From Maribacter antarcticus DSM 21422 (GTDB lineage Bacteria > Bacteroidota > Bacteroidia > Flavobacteriales > Flavobacteriaceae): a stretch of DNA of 64,000 nucleotides. The notes under the pieces were generated by a model. It was not told where the DNA came from. It searched no databases and worked only from the letters and a program-made list of their open reading frames with translations. Both the position numbers and the translations under genes were made by a program. Positions 43,846 to 53,748 of this stretch are shown piece after piece (positions within the stretch are counted from its first letter, which is position 1; each line of letters starts with the position of its first letter). Location of the stretch: positions 124,001 to 188,000 of the forward strand of contig NZ_JHZC01000004.1 of the NCBI RefSeq assembly GCF_000621125.1, given 5' to 3'.

Positions 43846-45741
43846 ATGTCTAAAGTTATCGTGCATTCCTTGTTTACAGATTTTGATATCGACCTCTTCA
43901 AGGGCGGAAAACACTACCGTTTATATGACAAATTAGGATCGCATCCTATAGAGTTAAATGGCGTAAAAGGAACCTATTTTGCCGTTTGGGCTCCGTCAGC
44001 AAAAGTGATTTCTGTTATTGGGGATTTTAACGCATGGAATCAAGAAACGCATGCACTGAATGTACGCTGGGATTCTAGTGGTATCTGGGAAGGATTCATC
44101 CCTAATATAGGACATGGAGAAAAGTATAAGTATAAAATAAAGTCCCACAATCAGGATATTTGGACAGAGAAGGCGGACCCTTTTGCTAAACTTTGCGAGC
44201 ATCCACCAAAAACAGCATCGCTAGTCTGGTCTAAGGAGTATGATTGGAAGGATATAGATTGGATGGGCTATAGAAAGGAAAAGAATTGTTTGGATAGGCC
44301 TTATTCCGTGTATGAGGTGCATTTAGGTTCTTGGAAGCGAAATGCCGAAGGAAATTTTTTAACCTATAAAGAATTAGCTGTAGATTTGGTTGATTACATA
44401 AAGGAAATGGGCTATACCCATGTAGAATTTATGCCCATAATGGAATATCCATATGATCCATCATGGGGCTACCAGCTTACAGGATATTTTGCACCAACAT
44501 CAAGATTTGGTACCCCAGAAGATTTTAAATCTTTAGTAGATGCCTTTCATCAAAATGATATTGGAGTGATTTTAGACTGGGTACCGTCCCATTTTCCTGA
44601 AGACGCTCATGGACTTGGGTTTTTCGATGGCTCCAACTTATACGAGCACCCGGATAGGAGAAAAGGATATCATCAAGACTGGAAAAGCCTAATTTTCAAC
44701 TACGGCAGAAATGAAGTTCGGGCCTTTTTAATAAGTAACGCTTTGTTCTGGTTAGAACAGTTTCATGTAGATGGTTTGCGTGTTGATGCCGTGGCGTCTA
44801 TGTTGTATTTGGATTATTCTCGCGAAGATGGCGAGTGGGAACCTAATGAACACGGCAACAATGAAAACCTTGACGCTATTTCTTTTATTCGAGAGCTTAA
44901 CCAAGAAGTCTATTCCAGTTTTGACGGTGTACAGACCATTGCAGAAGAATCTACTGCTTTTTCAGGAGTCTCCAAATCGGTTGACCATGGTGGTTTAGGA
45001 TTTGGGATGAAATGGATGATGGGTTGGATGCACGATACTTTGGAGTATTTTCAAAAAGAACCAATTTATCGTAAGCACCATCAAAATGATTTGACGTTTA
45101 GCATGACCTATGCATTTACAGAGAATTTTATGCTCCCTTTTTCCCATGATGAGGTAGTTTATGGTAAACAATCCTTGGTATACAGAATGCCAGGAGATGA
45201 GTGGCAACGTTTTGCAAATTTGAGATTGTTGTTCGGCTATATGTTTACCCATCCCGGAACTAAATTAATGTTTATGGGTGGTGAGTTTGGACAAACGGCG
45301 GAATGGAACTTCCAACAAGGTTTGGATTGGCACTTGCTTGACTATGAAGGGCATGCGGGGGTACAACAATTCGTGAAGGATTTAAACCATACTTATAAGA
45401 ACTATCCTGCCCTGTATGAGAAACAGTTTAGTCAGGAAGGTTTTGAATGGATAGATTATGGAGATCATGAAAACTCTGTACTTACCTACGTTAGAAGAGG
45501 CCATGATGAAAAAAACGACCTGATTATTGCTTGTAATTTTACACCTATTCTCAGGAAAAACTATAGGATTGGAAATCCTAAAAAAGGAGAATTAAATGAA
45601 ATATTGAACAGCGATGCTACCAAGTATGGGGGTTCAGGAAATGAAAACCTTAACATTAAGTCTTCTACAAAGGAGTGGCATGGTTATAAAAAATCGGTAG
45701 AAATAACGATTCCTCCGTTAGGAATGGTCATTTTAAAGTAA
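43846..45741 (+). CDS. glgB: 1,4-alpha-glucan branching enzyme, GH13
   Basis: The 631-residue enzyme has a CBM48 domain (GTYFAVWAPSAKVISVIGDF, residues ~45-65) and a GH13 barrel. The catalytic nucleophile Asp is in GLRVDAVASML, the acid Glu in QTIAEESTAF, and the transition-state Asp in PFSHDEVVYGKQSL. It cuts alpha-1,4 chains and makes alpha-1,6 branches in glycogen. It is first in a run of four plus-strand genes. No glgA or glgC is in the window. Confidence 0.96.
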   Translation: MSKVIVHSLFTDFDIDLFKGGKHYRLYDKLGSHPIELNGVKGTYFAVWAPSAKVISVIGDFNAWNQETHALNVRWDSSGIWEGFIPNIGHGEKYKYKIKSHNQDIWTEKADPFAKLCEHPPKTASLVWSKEYDWKDIDWMGYRKEKNCLDRPYSVYEVHLGSWKRNAEGNFLTYKELAVDLVDYIKEMGYTHVEFMPIMEYPYDPSWGYQLTGYFAPTSRFGTPEDFKSLVDAFHQNDIGVILDWVPSHFPEDAHGLGFFDGSNLYEHPDRRKGYHQDWKSLIFNYGRNEVRAFLISNALFWLEQFHVDGLRVDAVASMLYLDYSREDGEWEPNEHGNNENLDAISFIRELNQEVYSSFDGVQTIAEESTAFSGVSKSVDHGGLGFGMKWMMGWMHDTLEYFQKEPIYRKHHQNDLTFSMTYAFTENFMLPFSHDEVVYGKQSLVYRMPGDEWQRFANLRLLFGYMFTHPGTKLMFMGGEFGQTAEWNFQQGLDWHLLDYEGHAGVQQFVKDLNHTYKNYPALYEKQFSQEGFEWIDYGDHENSVLTYVRRGHDEKNDLIIACNFTPILRKNYRIGNPKKGELNEILNSDATKYGGSGNENLNIKSSTKEWHGYKKSVEITIPPLGMVILK

Positions 45742-45842
45742 CTTTAGGTACCCAAAACGTTATAGTTTGCGATTGCTCGGTTTATATTTTGTAATTCCGA
45801 GTGAAAGCATTTTTTTGATTTTTATTTAAATTTTTTAGATTA

Positions 45843-48242
45843 ATGATTACAAATACAGAATTAGAATATAAGGGTAACCTGTACCCCAACCATATAGTCG
45901 ATTTTAAACAGGATACAAATAAAATATACCTTACTACGAAGAACGGGGTAGTGTTAGAAATTACTGTATTAAGAGGCAGTCTTATTCGCTTTAGGTATGC
46001 CACAAATCATGTTTTTGAACCCGATTTTTCCTATGCTATCGACCCTGAGGCAAATATGGGTTACAGCAAATTAGAAGTGGTGGAGAATGATACAGAGTAT
46101 ATCATTGAAACCGCCCGTGTACATGTCTTGGTTGATAAGAAATCATTACGTACCCAAATCTCAGATTTGGAAGGGAATATAATTAATGAGGATGAGATTG
46201 GTTTTCACTGGGAAGAGAACTATGAATACGGTGGTAATACTGTAAAAATGAGCAAAATCACCCAAACTGGTGAGAGTTTCTACGGAATGGGAGATAAAGC
46301 CAGTCATAGTAATCTCAAAGGTAAGCGGATTGAAAATTGGGTAACGGACCAATATGCGTATGGAAAGGACCAAGACCCATTGTATAAAGCTATTCCGTTT
46401 TATACAGGTTTACACAAGGGGAAGGCGTACGGTCTCTTTTTTGATAACAGTTTTAAGACCCATTTCGATTTTGCTCATGAGCGTAGAAATACGACCAGTT
46501 TTTGGGCAGATGGAGGAGATATGAATTATTATTTCTTTTATGGGCCAGAGATGTCAAAAGTAGTTTCTGCATATTCTAATTTAACTGGAACGCCAGAACT
46601 ACCGCCCATGTGGGCGTTGGGATACCATCAGTCTAAGTGGAGCTACTACCCTGAGAGTAACGTGAAAGAAATTGCCAAAGGATTCAGAGATCAACAAATT
46701 CCTTGTGACGCCATTTATTTGGATATTGATTATATGGATGGATTTCGATGCTTTACCTGGGATAAAAAACTTTTTCCTGATCCAAAGCGAATGATCAAGG
46801 AATTGGAGGCTGATGGCTTTAAGACTGTAGTCATGATAGATCCAGGAATTAAGATAGATAGGGAATACTGGATTTATAAGGAAGCATTAGAGAAAGGATA
46901 TTTCTGTAGAAGGGGAGACGGTCCTTTAATGACAGGAAAAGTATGGCCTGGGGAATGTCATTTTCCTGATTTTACAAATCCTGAAGTTCGGGAATGGTGG
47001 GCTGATTTGTACAAGGAATTTATGTCCGATTTGGGGGTTCATGCCGTGTGGAACGATATGAACGAACCGGCCGTAATGGAAGTGCCCGGCAAAACAGCCC
47101 CTTTAGACACCAGACATAATTATGACGGTCACCCTTGTACGCATAGGAAAGCACATAATGTTTATGGGATGCAAATGGTGCGTGCAACCTATGAAGGCGT
47201 TAAGAAATATGTATATCCTAAAAGGCCTTTCGTTATCACTAGGGCAGCGTATGCTGGAACACAGCGGTATTCCTCTACGTGGACAGGAGATAATGTAGCT
47301 ACTTGGGAGCATTTATGGGTTGCGAACGTGCAGGTGCAACGCATGTGTATGAGTGGTTATTCCTTTGTAGGCTCCGATATTGGCGGCTTTGCAGAACAGC
47401 CAAACGGCGAACTTTTTGCACGATGGGTGCAATTGGGTATTTTTCATCCTTTCTGTAGGGTGCATTCCAGTGGCGACCATGGGGATCAAGAACCTTGGTC
47501 CTTTGGTACTGAGATTACAGATATCGTACGTAAGTTTATCGAGATTCGGTATCAGTTGCTACCTTATCTGTATACTATGTTCTATAAGTACAGCAAAGAA
47601 CAACGACCCATGTTGCAGTCTTTAGTACTTTTTGATCAAGAAGACGCACAGACCCATTTTAGAACGGACGAGTTTATATTCGGGGAACAAATATTGGTCT
47701 GCCCCATACAGGAACCAAATGCACAGGGAAGAAGAATGTACATCCCTAGGGGGAGATGGTATGATTATTGGACTGATGAGGTAAGTGAGGGAGGAAAAGA
47801 ACGTTGGATTAAAGCAGATTTGGATACAGTTCCACTATTTATAAAAGAGGGGGCCATAATACCTAAATATCCCATTCAACAGTACGTGGGAGAACTAGAA
47901 ATTACGGAATTGATTTTAGATACCTACTATAAAATAGGAACGGAATCTTCCGAGGTTTATGAGGACGCTCAGGATGGTTACGATTATAAAAAAGGGAGAT
48001 ACTCCCTCCGTAACTTTAAGTTGACTGGAAAGGAAAACTCCATCACGGTTCAACAGTTTAAGGATGGTAGCTTTATTACCGAATATGAAACACTAAAGTT
48101 TAATCTTCACGGACTTCCCTTCAAGATTCATAAAATTGAAGTAGATAATGAGGAGATTGATATAAACTCGGTAAAGCCAAATGGAAACCTCAGTCTTTAT
48201 ATAGAAAAGAATTTTACGGTTTTACACATTACGGGAAAATAA
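45843..48242 (+). CDS. Glycoside hydrolase family 31 alpha-glucosidase
   Basis: The 799-residue enzyme has the N-terminal beta-sandwich and GH31 barrel. The nucleophile Asp is in WNDMNEPAVME near residue 402, and the acid/base Asp in WTGDNVATWEHL, with GSDIGGFAEQP after it. A C-terminal beta-sandwich with GAIIPKYPIQQYVG completes it. No signal peptide is seen, so it probably acts in the cytoplasm on glucans or maltodextrins, in keeping with the neighbouring branching enzyme. It lies 101 bases after glgB. Confidence 0.94.
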   Translation: MITNTELEYKGNLYPNHIVDFKQDTNKIYLTTKNGVVLEITVLRGSLIRFRYATNHVFEPDFSYAIDPEANMGYSKLEVVENDTEYIIETARVHVLVDKKSLRTQISDLEGNIINEDEIGFHWEENYEYGGNTVKMSKITQTGESFYGMGDKASHSNLKGKRIENWVTDQYAYGKDQDPLYKAIPFYTGLHKGKAYGLFFDNSFKTHFDFAHERRNTTSFWADGGDMNYYFFYGPEMSKVVSAYSNLTGTPELPPMWALGYHQSKWSYYPESNVKEIAKGFRDQQIPCDAIYLDIDYMDGFRCFTWDKKLFPDPKRMIKELEADGFKTVVMIDPGIKIDREYWIYKEALEKGYFCRRGDGPLMTGKVWPGECHFPDFTNPEVREWWADLYKEFMSDLGVHAVWNDMNEPAVMEVPGKTAPLDTRHNYDGHPCTHRKAHNVYGMQMVRATYEGVKKYVYPKRPFVITRAAYAGTQRYSSTWTGDNVATWEHLWVANVQVQRMCMSGYSFVGSDIGGFAEQPNGELFARWVQLGIFHPFCRVHSSGDHGDQEPWSFGTEITDIVRKFIEIRYQLLPYLYTMFYKYSKEQRPMLQSLVLFDQEDAQTHFRTDEFIFGEQILVCPIQEPNAQGRRMYIPRGRWYDYWTDEVSEGGKERWIKADLDTVPLFIKEGAIIPKYPIQQYVGELEITELILDTYYKIGTESSEVYEDAQDGYDYKKGRYSLRNFKLTGKENSITVQQFKDGSFITEYETLKFNLHGLPFKIHKIEVDNEEIDINSVKPNGNLSLYIEKNFTVLHITGK

Positions 48243-48278
48243 TATTTTTATATTTTTCCAATACTAAATAGTATAGCT

Positions 48279-49088
48279 ATGAAAAAAATAGTATTAATTA
48301 CGGCCCTTTTTATAGGCGTTTCGGCATGTAAAGTAAATCCTTTTACAGGGCAAAAAACACTTAATTTTTATCCTAACAGCCAAATTTTCCCAACAGCATT
48401 TGCGCAGTACGACCAATTTCTTGGGAAAAATAAAGTGCTGACTGGAACAGCCGAAGCACGCATGATTACTAGGACAGGACAGCGTATATCTGCAGCTGCG
48501 GAGCGTTGGCTAACGGCAAATGGGTATCCTGGCTATTTGAGCGATTACAAATGGGAGTATAATTTGGTGGATAATGAAGCAGTAAACGCTTGGTGTATGC
48601 CCGGAGGTAAGATTGTTTTTTATACAGGAATTCTTCCTATCACTCAGACTGAAACTGGTGTAGCCGTTGTAATGGGACATGAAGTAGCCCACGCTTTGGC
48701 AGATCATGGAGCGCAACGTATGAGTGCAGGTGCTTTGCAACAGGTTGGAGCTGTTGCCGGTAATGTGGCTATAAAAAATTCTCAGAAAAGAGAAATGTTT
48801 AACCAAGCCTACGGCATTGGTTCGCAAGTTGGACTTATGCTACCTTTTAGTCGTGGTCATGAAACAGAGGCAGATCGTATTGGATTACAGATTATGGCCA
48901 TTGCTGGTTATGATCCGTACCAAGCGTCTGAATTATGGAAACGAATGAAAGCCAACAGTGGGGGAGAGGCGCCACCAGAATTTATGAGTACGCACCCTTC
49001 AAATGATACAAGAATCAATAATTTAGCTGTTTGGGCACCCGAAGCAGCTGCGGAAGCTGCTAAATTTGGAGTAACTGCATTTAAGTAA
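48279..49088 (+). CDS. M48 family metalloprotease, lipoprotein
   Basis: The 269-residue protein has a lipoprotein signal (LITALFIGVSACKVNP). The zinc motif is GHEVAHALADHG near residue 130, with the third ligand Glu in ETEADRIGLQIMAIAGYDP. The group is like LoiP/YcaL, periplasmic proteases that handle damaged outer-membrane proteins. It lies 36 bases after the GH31 stop, so it is probably in the same operon, although no metabolic link is evident. Confidence 0.92.
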   Translation: MKKIVLITALFIGVSACKVNPFTGQKTLNFYPNSQIFPTAFAQYDQFLGKNKVLTGTAEARMITRTGQRISAAAERWLTANGYPGYLSDYKWEYNLVDNEAVNAWCMPGGKIVFYTGILPITQTETGVAVVMGHEVAHALADHGAQRMSAGALQQVGAVAGNVAIKNSQKREMFNQAYGIGSQVGLMLPFSRGHETEADRIGLQIMAIAGYDPYQASELWKRMKANSGGEAPPEFMSTHPSNDTRINNLAVWAPEAAAEAAKFGVTAFK

Positions 49089-49156
49089 AAACGAATACCA
49101 GTTTTATTGTATATTGGAAACCGTTCTTGGTCCAAAGGCGGCTTTTATATTTTACC

Positions 49157-50494
49157 ATGATTAAAACCATACCAGTTAAAGGAAGTAAAAAATTATTGAA
49201 CGCATGGGCCTTTTACGATTGGGCCAATTCTGTTTATGCCCTTACTATAGCTTCCTCTATTTTCCCTATTTTTTATTCAGCCCTCTTTACAACCGATGAA
49301 GCCCTGGTAACTGCTTTTGGCTTTGAGATGAAGCCCACAGTGCTTATTGAAATAGTAACGGCATTCACATTTTTAGTTGTTGCGGTTTTATCTCCTATTC
49401 TCTCTGGCGTTGCAGATTATGTAGGGAACAAGAAGAGTTTTATGAAATTCTTTTGCTATGTGGGCGGCACGGGCTGTATTGGTTTGTATTGGTTCAGTTT
49501 GGACCATATTCATTTGAGTATTCTTTTTTACTTTATGGGTTTACTTGGGTATTGGGGAAGTCTAGTCTTTTATAATTCTTATTTGCCAGATATCGCTTTT
49601 GAGGAACAGCAAGACAACATTAGTGCCAAGGGTTTCTCTATGGGTTATATTGGGAGTGTTTTCCTTTTACTCGTTAACTTGGCGATGGTTATGAATCCGC
49701 AATGGTTTGGGTTTGATATTGGTACTACGGAGGCAGAATCGAACGCTGCCAAGTTTGAGGCTATGAAAATCTCCTTTATAACTGTTGGATTGTGGTGGAT
49801 GCTATTTAGCCAGTACACCTTCTATGTATTACCAAACGGCATAGGTGCGGGGCACAAAGTGACCAAAGATGTCGTTTTTAACGGATTTCGAGAATTACGA
49901 TTGGTTTGGCAGCAATTAAAGCTCAATTTACCATTAAAGCGCTACTTAACTGCATTTTTTGTATTCAGTATGGCAGTGCAGACCATCATGCTGATGGCCG
50001 TTTATTTTGGCGAAAAGGAAATTTCTTGGGCTACGGATAGTGAAAAAACTACAGGGCTAATTATTAGTATTCTAGTCATTCAGTTAGTTGCCGTTGTCGG
50101 TGCTATAATTACGTCAAGGGCATCTGCTAAGTTTGGGAATATAAAAACCTTGATTTTTGTTAATTTTATTTGGTTGTGCCTTTGTTTTTATGCTTATTTC
50201 ATGAAAACGCCTATGCAGTTTTATATTGCTGCCGGGTTTGTAGGACTGGTTATGGGTGGGGTGCAAGCTTTGGCACGTTCTACCTATTCTAAGTATTTGC
50301 CAGAAACAGATGATACGACCTCCTACTTCAGCTTTTATGATGTTGCCGAAAAGATAGGTATTGTTATAGGGATGGTCATTTTTGCAGTGGTAGACCATGT
50401 AAGTAGTATGCGGTATGCGATACTATTTTTATTCTTATTCTTTTTGGTAGGAATTTTATTATTACTAAGGGTGCCGAATAAAAAGTCCCTTTAA
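49157..50494 (+). CDS. UMF1-family MFS transporter
   Basis: The 445-residue protein has about twelve transmembrane helices and the signature AWAFYDWANSVYALTIASSIFP (shown in two parts in the N-terminus), which is typical of UMF1/Atg22-like members. GLVMGGVQALARSTYSKYLP marks the second half. I choose the ATG at 49157 over 49127 because MIKTIPVKGSKKLL gives a usual start and the region before it includes the intergenic part. The substrate is unknown; Atg22 exports amino acids. Confidence 0.88.
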   Translation: MIKTIPVKGSKKLLNAWAFYDWANSVYALTIASSIFPIFYSALFTTDEALVTAFGFEMKPTVLIEIVTAFTFLVVAVLSPILSGVADYVGNKKSFMKFFCYVGGTGCIGLYWFSLDHIHLSILFYFMGLLGYWGSLVFYNSYLPDIAFEEQQDNISAKGFSMGYIGSVFLLLVNLAMVMNPQWFGFDIGTTEAESNAAKFEAMKISFITVGLWWMLFSQYTFYVLPNGIGAGHKVTKDVVFNGFRELRLVWQQLKLNLPLKRYLTAFFVFSMAVQTIMLMAVYFGEKEISWATDSEKTTGLIISILVIQLVAVVGAIITSRASAKFGNIKTLIFVNFIWLCLCFYAYFMKTPMQFYIAAGFVGLVMGGVQALARSTYSKYLPETDDTTSYFSFYDVAEKIGIVIGMVIFAVVDHVSSMRYAILFLFLFFLVGILLLLRVPNKKSL

Positions 50495-50502
50495 AAAAGG
50501 GA
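50480..50502 (-). terminator. Terminator between convergent operons
   Basis: AGTCCCTTT pairs with AAAGGGACT, and on the minus strand the stem is followed by TTTTTATTC. It overlaps the MFS stop codon. The T run is better for the minus-strand DUF2807 operon, ending at 50537. Confidence 0.7.
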
Positions 50503-50536
50503 CTCTTCCTGTTACTGATTGTTCACTATTTTGATA

Positions 50537-51262
50537 TTAATCTTTTGAAATATCTCCGGATCCGGCTGTTTTGGTGTCGAGCTTTTCTGGATTGCCTCTG
50601 TAGGTAATATCTCCAGAACCAGAAACCCTAGCATTTAGTATTTTATTAGCTGTTACTTTGATGTCTGCGGACCCAGAAACGGTGGCCTCTACATTATCAG
50701 CCACTAAATCAAAGGCTTTGATATCCCCACTTCCAGAAATAGTTGCTGAAAAATCGGTAGTATTTCCGCTTAAGGTAATATCGCCAGATCCGGACATGCT
50801 AGCACTGACGGCACTGGCTTCTACATTCAAAGTAATATCACCAGAACCGGACATTACCGTCTCTAATTTTTCTGTCTTGATTGTTGTTTTAGCCACAATA
50901 TCGCCCGATCCGGATAATGAAATACCGCTAATTTTTTTTATTGGCACGGTAATATAGATTCCGTTCTTCCAATCAGAAGGTTTAAGGTTTACATTATTTT
51001 CCGTTTTTATGTACAGCTTGCCGTTTTTAACCTCGGTAGTGATATACTCCAAAAGGTTGGATTCCCCCTCTAGGATTAGTTGCCCTTCTTTTCCATCTAC
51101 CAAACTCACATCGAACCATCCGGAAACCGCTATTTCATCATAGTCATCGGTAGATCTTTCTATGCTTACTTTATCTCCGTTACCTTTAACTTTTTTACCC
51201 CATTGTGATGAGCAGGATACTGCGATTGCCAATATTAGGGTTAATACGATTCCTTTTTTCAT
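50537..51262 (-). CDS. DUF2807 (head GIN) putative auto-adhesin
   Basis: The 241-residue exported protein has a lipoprotein signal (VLTLILAIAVSCSSQ) and the DUF2807 right-handed beta-solenoid. The repeat SGSGDI recurs six or more times, as in GISLSGSGDIVAKTTI, ETVMSGSGDITLNVEA and SATISGSGDIKAFDL. It is anchored in the cell envelope, with function unproven. It is the last gene of the sigma operon, 31 bases after the DUF4097 stop. Confidence 0.9.
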   Translation of the reverse strand: MKKGIVLTLILAIAVSCSSQWGKKVKGNGDKVSIERSTDDYDEIAVSGWFDVSLVDGKEGQLILEGESNLLEYITTEVKNGKLYIKTENNVNLKPSDWKNGIYITVPIKKISGISLSGSGDIVAKTTIKTEKLETVMSGSGDITLNVEASAVSASMSGSGDITLSGNTTDFSATISGSGDIKAFDLVADNVEATVSGSADIKVTANKILNARVSGSGDITYRGNPEKLDTKTAGSGDISKD

Positions 51263-51293
51263 TTTGTTTATGCTTAGATTGATATAATTAGTA

Positions 51294-52388
51294 TTATTTT
51301 TTGGTGAAGCTAATACCTCCGTAATCGCTATTTAATAGTACTTTATTGCCACTATTAGCGCTACCATAATAGCCTTCATAATGCTTGTTGGAGGATTTTT
51401 CAGTACTACTGTTAATCTCAAAATCATCTTTACCACTTACTCCAGAATAACTGGTGGTAATGTCAAAATCAAAATGATAGTTGGCATTATAGCCGATTTT
51501 TACACCCGTATAATCTGTTCGTATAGAAACATTTCCTGCATCCTCGGCAAGTTCCTCTATTCGTATGGAACCATAATCAGAATCTAGGTTTACATTCCCG
51601 TGAATAGTACCGAGTTTTATTGTAATATAATCCCCGGTTCCACTAATATTTATTACCTCTCCTACGGCTATTTTTCCATAGTCGCTGGTATACTCTAGGT
51701 TTTCCATTTGCTCAATAGTTGCGTTGGTGTAATCAGTATTTACGATTAAATTACCTGCTTTTTCAATGGTAAAGCTAGAATAGTCGGCTCGGATTTCGCC
51801 GCTATTTATATAACCGATGGTCGACTTTGAGGTATAATCAAAATTTAGCTGATTATTCCTACCATGTAGTTCGCCAATTTCCAACCTTCCATAATCGCAA
51901 TTTATTTTCGCATGTCCGTCTATTCGATCTAGGATAATGTTTCCGTAATCGTTGTCTAAGTTTACACTATTCTTTATGGGAACTTTTATCGAGTAGTTAA
52001 TTTGCATATTCACATTGTTGTTCTTACCCCAGTTCCATCCCCAACTGCTTTTTTGTTCACCGTAGGTCGTCTTCGCGGAAACCATACTGTTGCTTGCGTC
52101 AAAGTCTACCGAAATTCCATCCAGTTTGCTTTGCACCTTTTCTTCATTGTCGCCGCTAGTCTTTATATGCACTTCGATAACAATTCGGTCTTCGTTCCAA
52201 GAGGTTATATTAAGATTGCCATAGTTATTGTCTACTTTTAATAAGGCATCCGCATACACGTTAAATTCCTTTTTTATGGTTTTCTCTTTCGTGTATTTAC
52301 CGTCAAGTATATCGTTGTTGGCTAACAAAAAGATAGGGCTTAGCACCCATATTATAAATGTATATTTATAGAGTATAGTTCGCATCAT
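51294..52388 (-). CDS. DUF4097-like beta-solenoid protein
   Basis: The 364-residue protein has a signal peptide (IIWVLSPIFLLANND), a short head (KEFNVYADALLKVDNNYGNL) and a beta-solenoid in which DYG or DYT recurs at regular steps (NLDNDYGNIIL, KINCDYGRLEI, ITIKLGTIHGNVNLDSDYGS, LLNSDYGGISF). It resembles putative adhesins next to ECF sigma factors. Its start overlaps the anti-sigma-like gene end by 23 bases, so the four genes form one operon. Confidence 0.85.
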   Translation of the reverse strand: MMRTILYKYTFIIWVLSPIFLLANNDILDGKYTKEKTIKKEFNVYADALLKVDNNYGNLNITSWNEDRIVIEVHIKTSGDNEEKVQSKLDGISVDFDASNSMVSAKTTYGEQKSSWGWNWGKNNNVNMQINYSIKVPIKNSVNLDNDYGNIILDRIDGHAKINCDYGRLEIGELHGRNNQLNFDYTSKSTIGYINSGEIRADYSSFTIEKAGNLIVNTDYTNATIEQMENLEYTSDYGKIAVGEVINISGTGDYITIKLGTIHGNVNLDSDYGSIRIEELAEDAGNVSIRTDYTGVKIGYNANYHFDFDITTSYSGVSGKDDFEINSSTEKSSNKHYEGYYGSANSGNKVLLNSDYGGISFTKK

Positions 52389-52917
52389 TATAGTTTTTTA
52401 TAGTTTCTATTTGTTCAAGCACATCGTGTAATAAATCAATTCTCGTTTGAAAATTTATGATCATGGCGCTAAGTAGTAATTTGCTGTTACCACCATTCAG
52501 TAATTCTTTTTCTAAACGGCCATAAGCAGTTTTCAAATTTTTTAGCTGTAACATGGTATCGAAAATAATTTTTTGAGTTTCTGGACTACTTTCCGCCTGT
52601 AATTCTTTCAGCTGGTCTTCAATAAGACTAGCAAAATAAAACTGGCTGTTGGCTACCTCTGGGGATACCTTGGCTACCTGCTGTTCTATAGAAGGGTTTT
52701 GGTTAAAGAACCCAATGCTTACGGCAATAAGGACTGCTACAGATGCCGCAATGGATACCCCTTTCCACCAAGCTATTTTTTTGATAGGTGATGTAGCACC
52801 CTTATTTCCAAGATTCATTTTTTCCAAAAATCGGTCTTCATGTCCGTATTCAGGTGCTTGTGTATCAAAAGAACCTTTTAGGTTTTCGAATAACTGTTCG
52901 ATGTTGTCTTTCTCCAT
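52366..52917 (-). CDS. Anti-sigma-like membrane protein
   Basis: The 183-residue protein has a cytoplasmic head (NIEQLFENLKGSFDTQAPEY), one transmembrane helix (GVSIAASVAVLIAVSIGFF) and a helical outer domain (ASLIEDQLKELQAESSPETQ). The layout is that of a membrane-tethered anti-sigma factor, though no classic zinc motif is seen. The start is the ATG at 52917, sharing its A with the TGA of the sigma gene (TGATG). The longer frame to 52980 runs into the sigma gene and is not used. Confidence 0.8.
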   Translation of the reverse strand: MEKDNIEQLFENLKGSFDTQAPEYGHEDRFLEKMNLGNKGATSPIKKIAWWKGVSIAASVAVLIAVSIGFFNQNPSIEQQVAKVSPEVANSQFYFASLIEDQLKELQAESSPETQKIIFDTMLQLKNLKTAYGRLEKELLNGGNSKLLLSAMIINFQTRIDLLHDVLEQIETIKNYNDANYTL

Positions 52918-53471
52918 CAGTGGGTGATTTCTATTTTCTTTCTTAAACTTTCCTTTGCTCTGGATATAGTAGTGCGGCAATTAGCATAACTTATATTCAT
53001 AATTTCACTTATTTCTTCATAGTCGAATCCTTCAATTAAATGTAAGGTCAAAGAAACTCTGTAATTATCTTTTAAGCGGTTCATGGTCTCCATCACTTTT
53101 TGAGCCTTTTGATTTACAAACACATGATTCGAAGTAATTCCGTCATTATCTTCGACCTTATAAATTATATCATCTAAAGCAACTTCATTTTTTTTTCGTT
53201 GCTTTTTGTAATGATAAATACTGTTGTTTATTACAATTCGTTTTAACCAGGCGCCAAAGCTTACTTCTGCTTTAAATGTGTGCAATTTCGTAAACGCGTT
53301 TAAAAACGATTCTTGCATCACATCTTCTGCTTCCGCGCTATCTTTTACAATACGTACGGCCGTGTTATACATGGCCTTGTAGTACCTGTTGTAAACTTCT
53401 AGCTGTGCACGTTGGTTTCCGTTTATGCACGATTGCAATAATGCATCAATATGTACTTCTTTTTGGCTCAA
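52917..53471 (-). CDS. ECF RNA polymerase sigma factor
   Basis: The 184-residue protein has region 2 (EVYNRYYKAMYNTAVRIV, DVMQESFLNAFTKLHTF, FGAWLKRIVINNSIYHYK) and region 4 (YRVSLTLHLIEGFDYEEISE then ISYANCRTTISRAKESLRKK). It is first in an operon with an anti-sigma-like protein and two beta-solenoid envelope proteins, which are probably its targets as well. Confidence 0.92.
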   Translation of the reverse strand: MSQKEVHIDALLQSCINGNQRAQLEVYNRYYKAMYNTAVRIVKDSAEAEDVMQESFLNAFTKLHTFKAEVSFGAWLKRIVINNSIYHYKKQRKKNEVALDDIIYKVEDNDGITSNHVFVNQKAQKVMETMNRLKDNYRVSLTLHLIEGFDYEEISEIMNISYANCRTTISRAKESLRKKIEITH

Positions 53472-53710
53472 AAAAGTGATTGGTTTGTCTTATAGAGGGA
53501 GGAAGTTACGGATTGTTACAGTTTGAGATAAAAGAATTCAATTTAATTCAAAAAGCACTGGGGTATTAATAATTGTCTTTGGATAGGTTTGATTTTAGTT
53601 CGATGTTGGCATGAGAATTGAATTGCAGAGGTAGGGCAGCATCCTTATGTGTATCATATGCGGCATTTAAGGAGTTGCACGATGTTTAAAACGAATTGTA
53701 AAACTAATTT

Positions 53711-53732
53711 TTCTGTCACACACGTGACAGAA
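53711..53732. promoter_or_regulatory. Perfect palindrome before lon (operator candidate)
   Basis: TTCTGTCAC (53711-53719), spacer ACAC, GTGACAGAA (53724-53732) is a perfect 9-base inverted repeat. It ends 16 bases before the lon ATG. There is no T run, so it is unlikely to be a terminator. It could bind a dimeric regulator of lon or form an RNA hairpin near the ribosome site. Confidence 0.6.
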
Positions 53733-53748
53733 TGACCGATATATAAAT

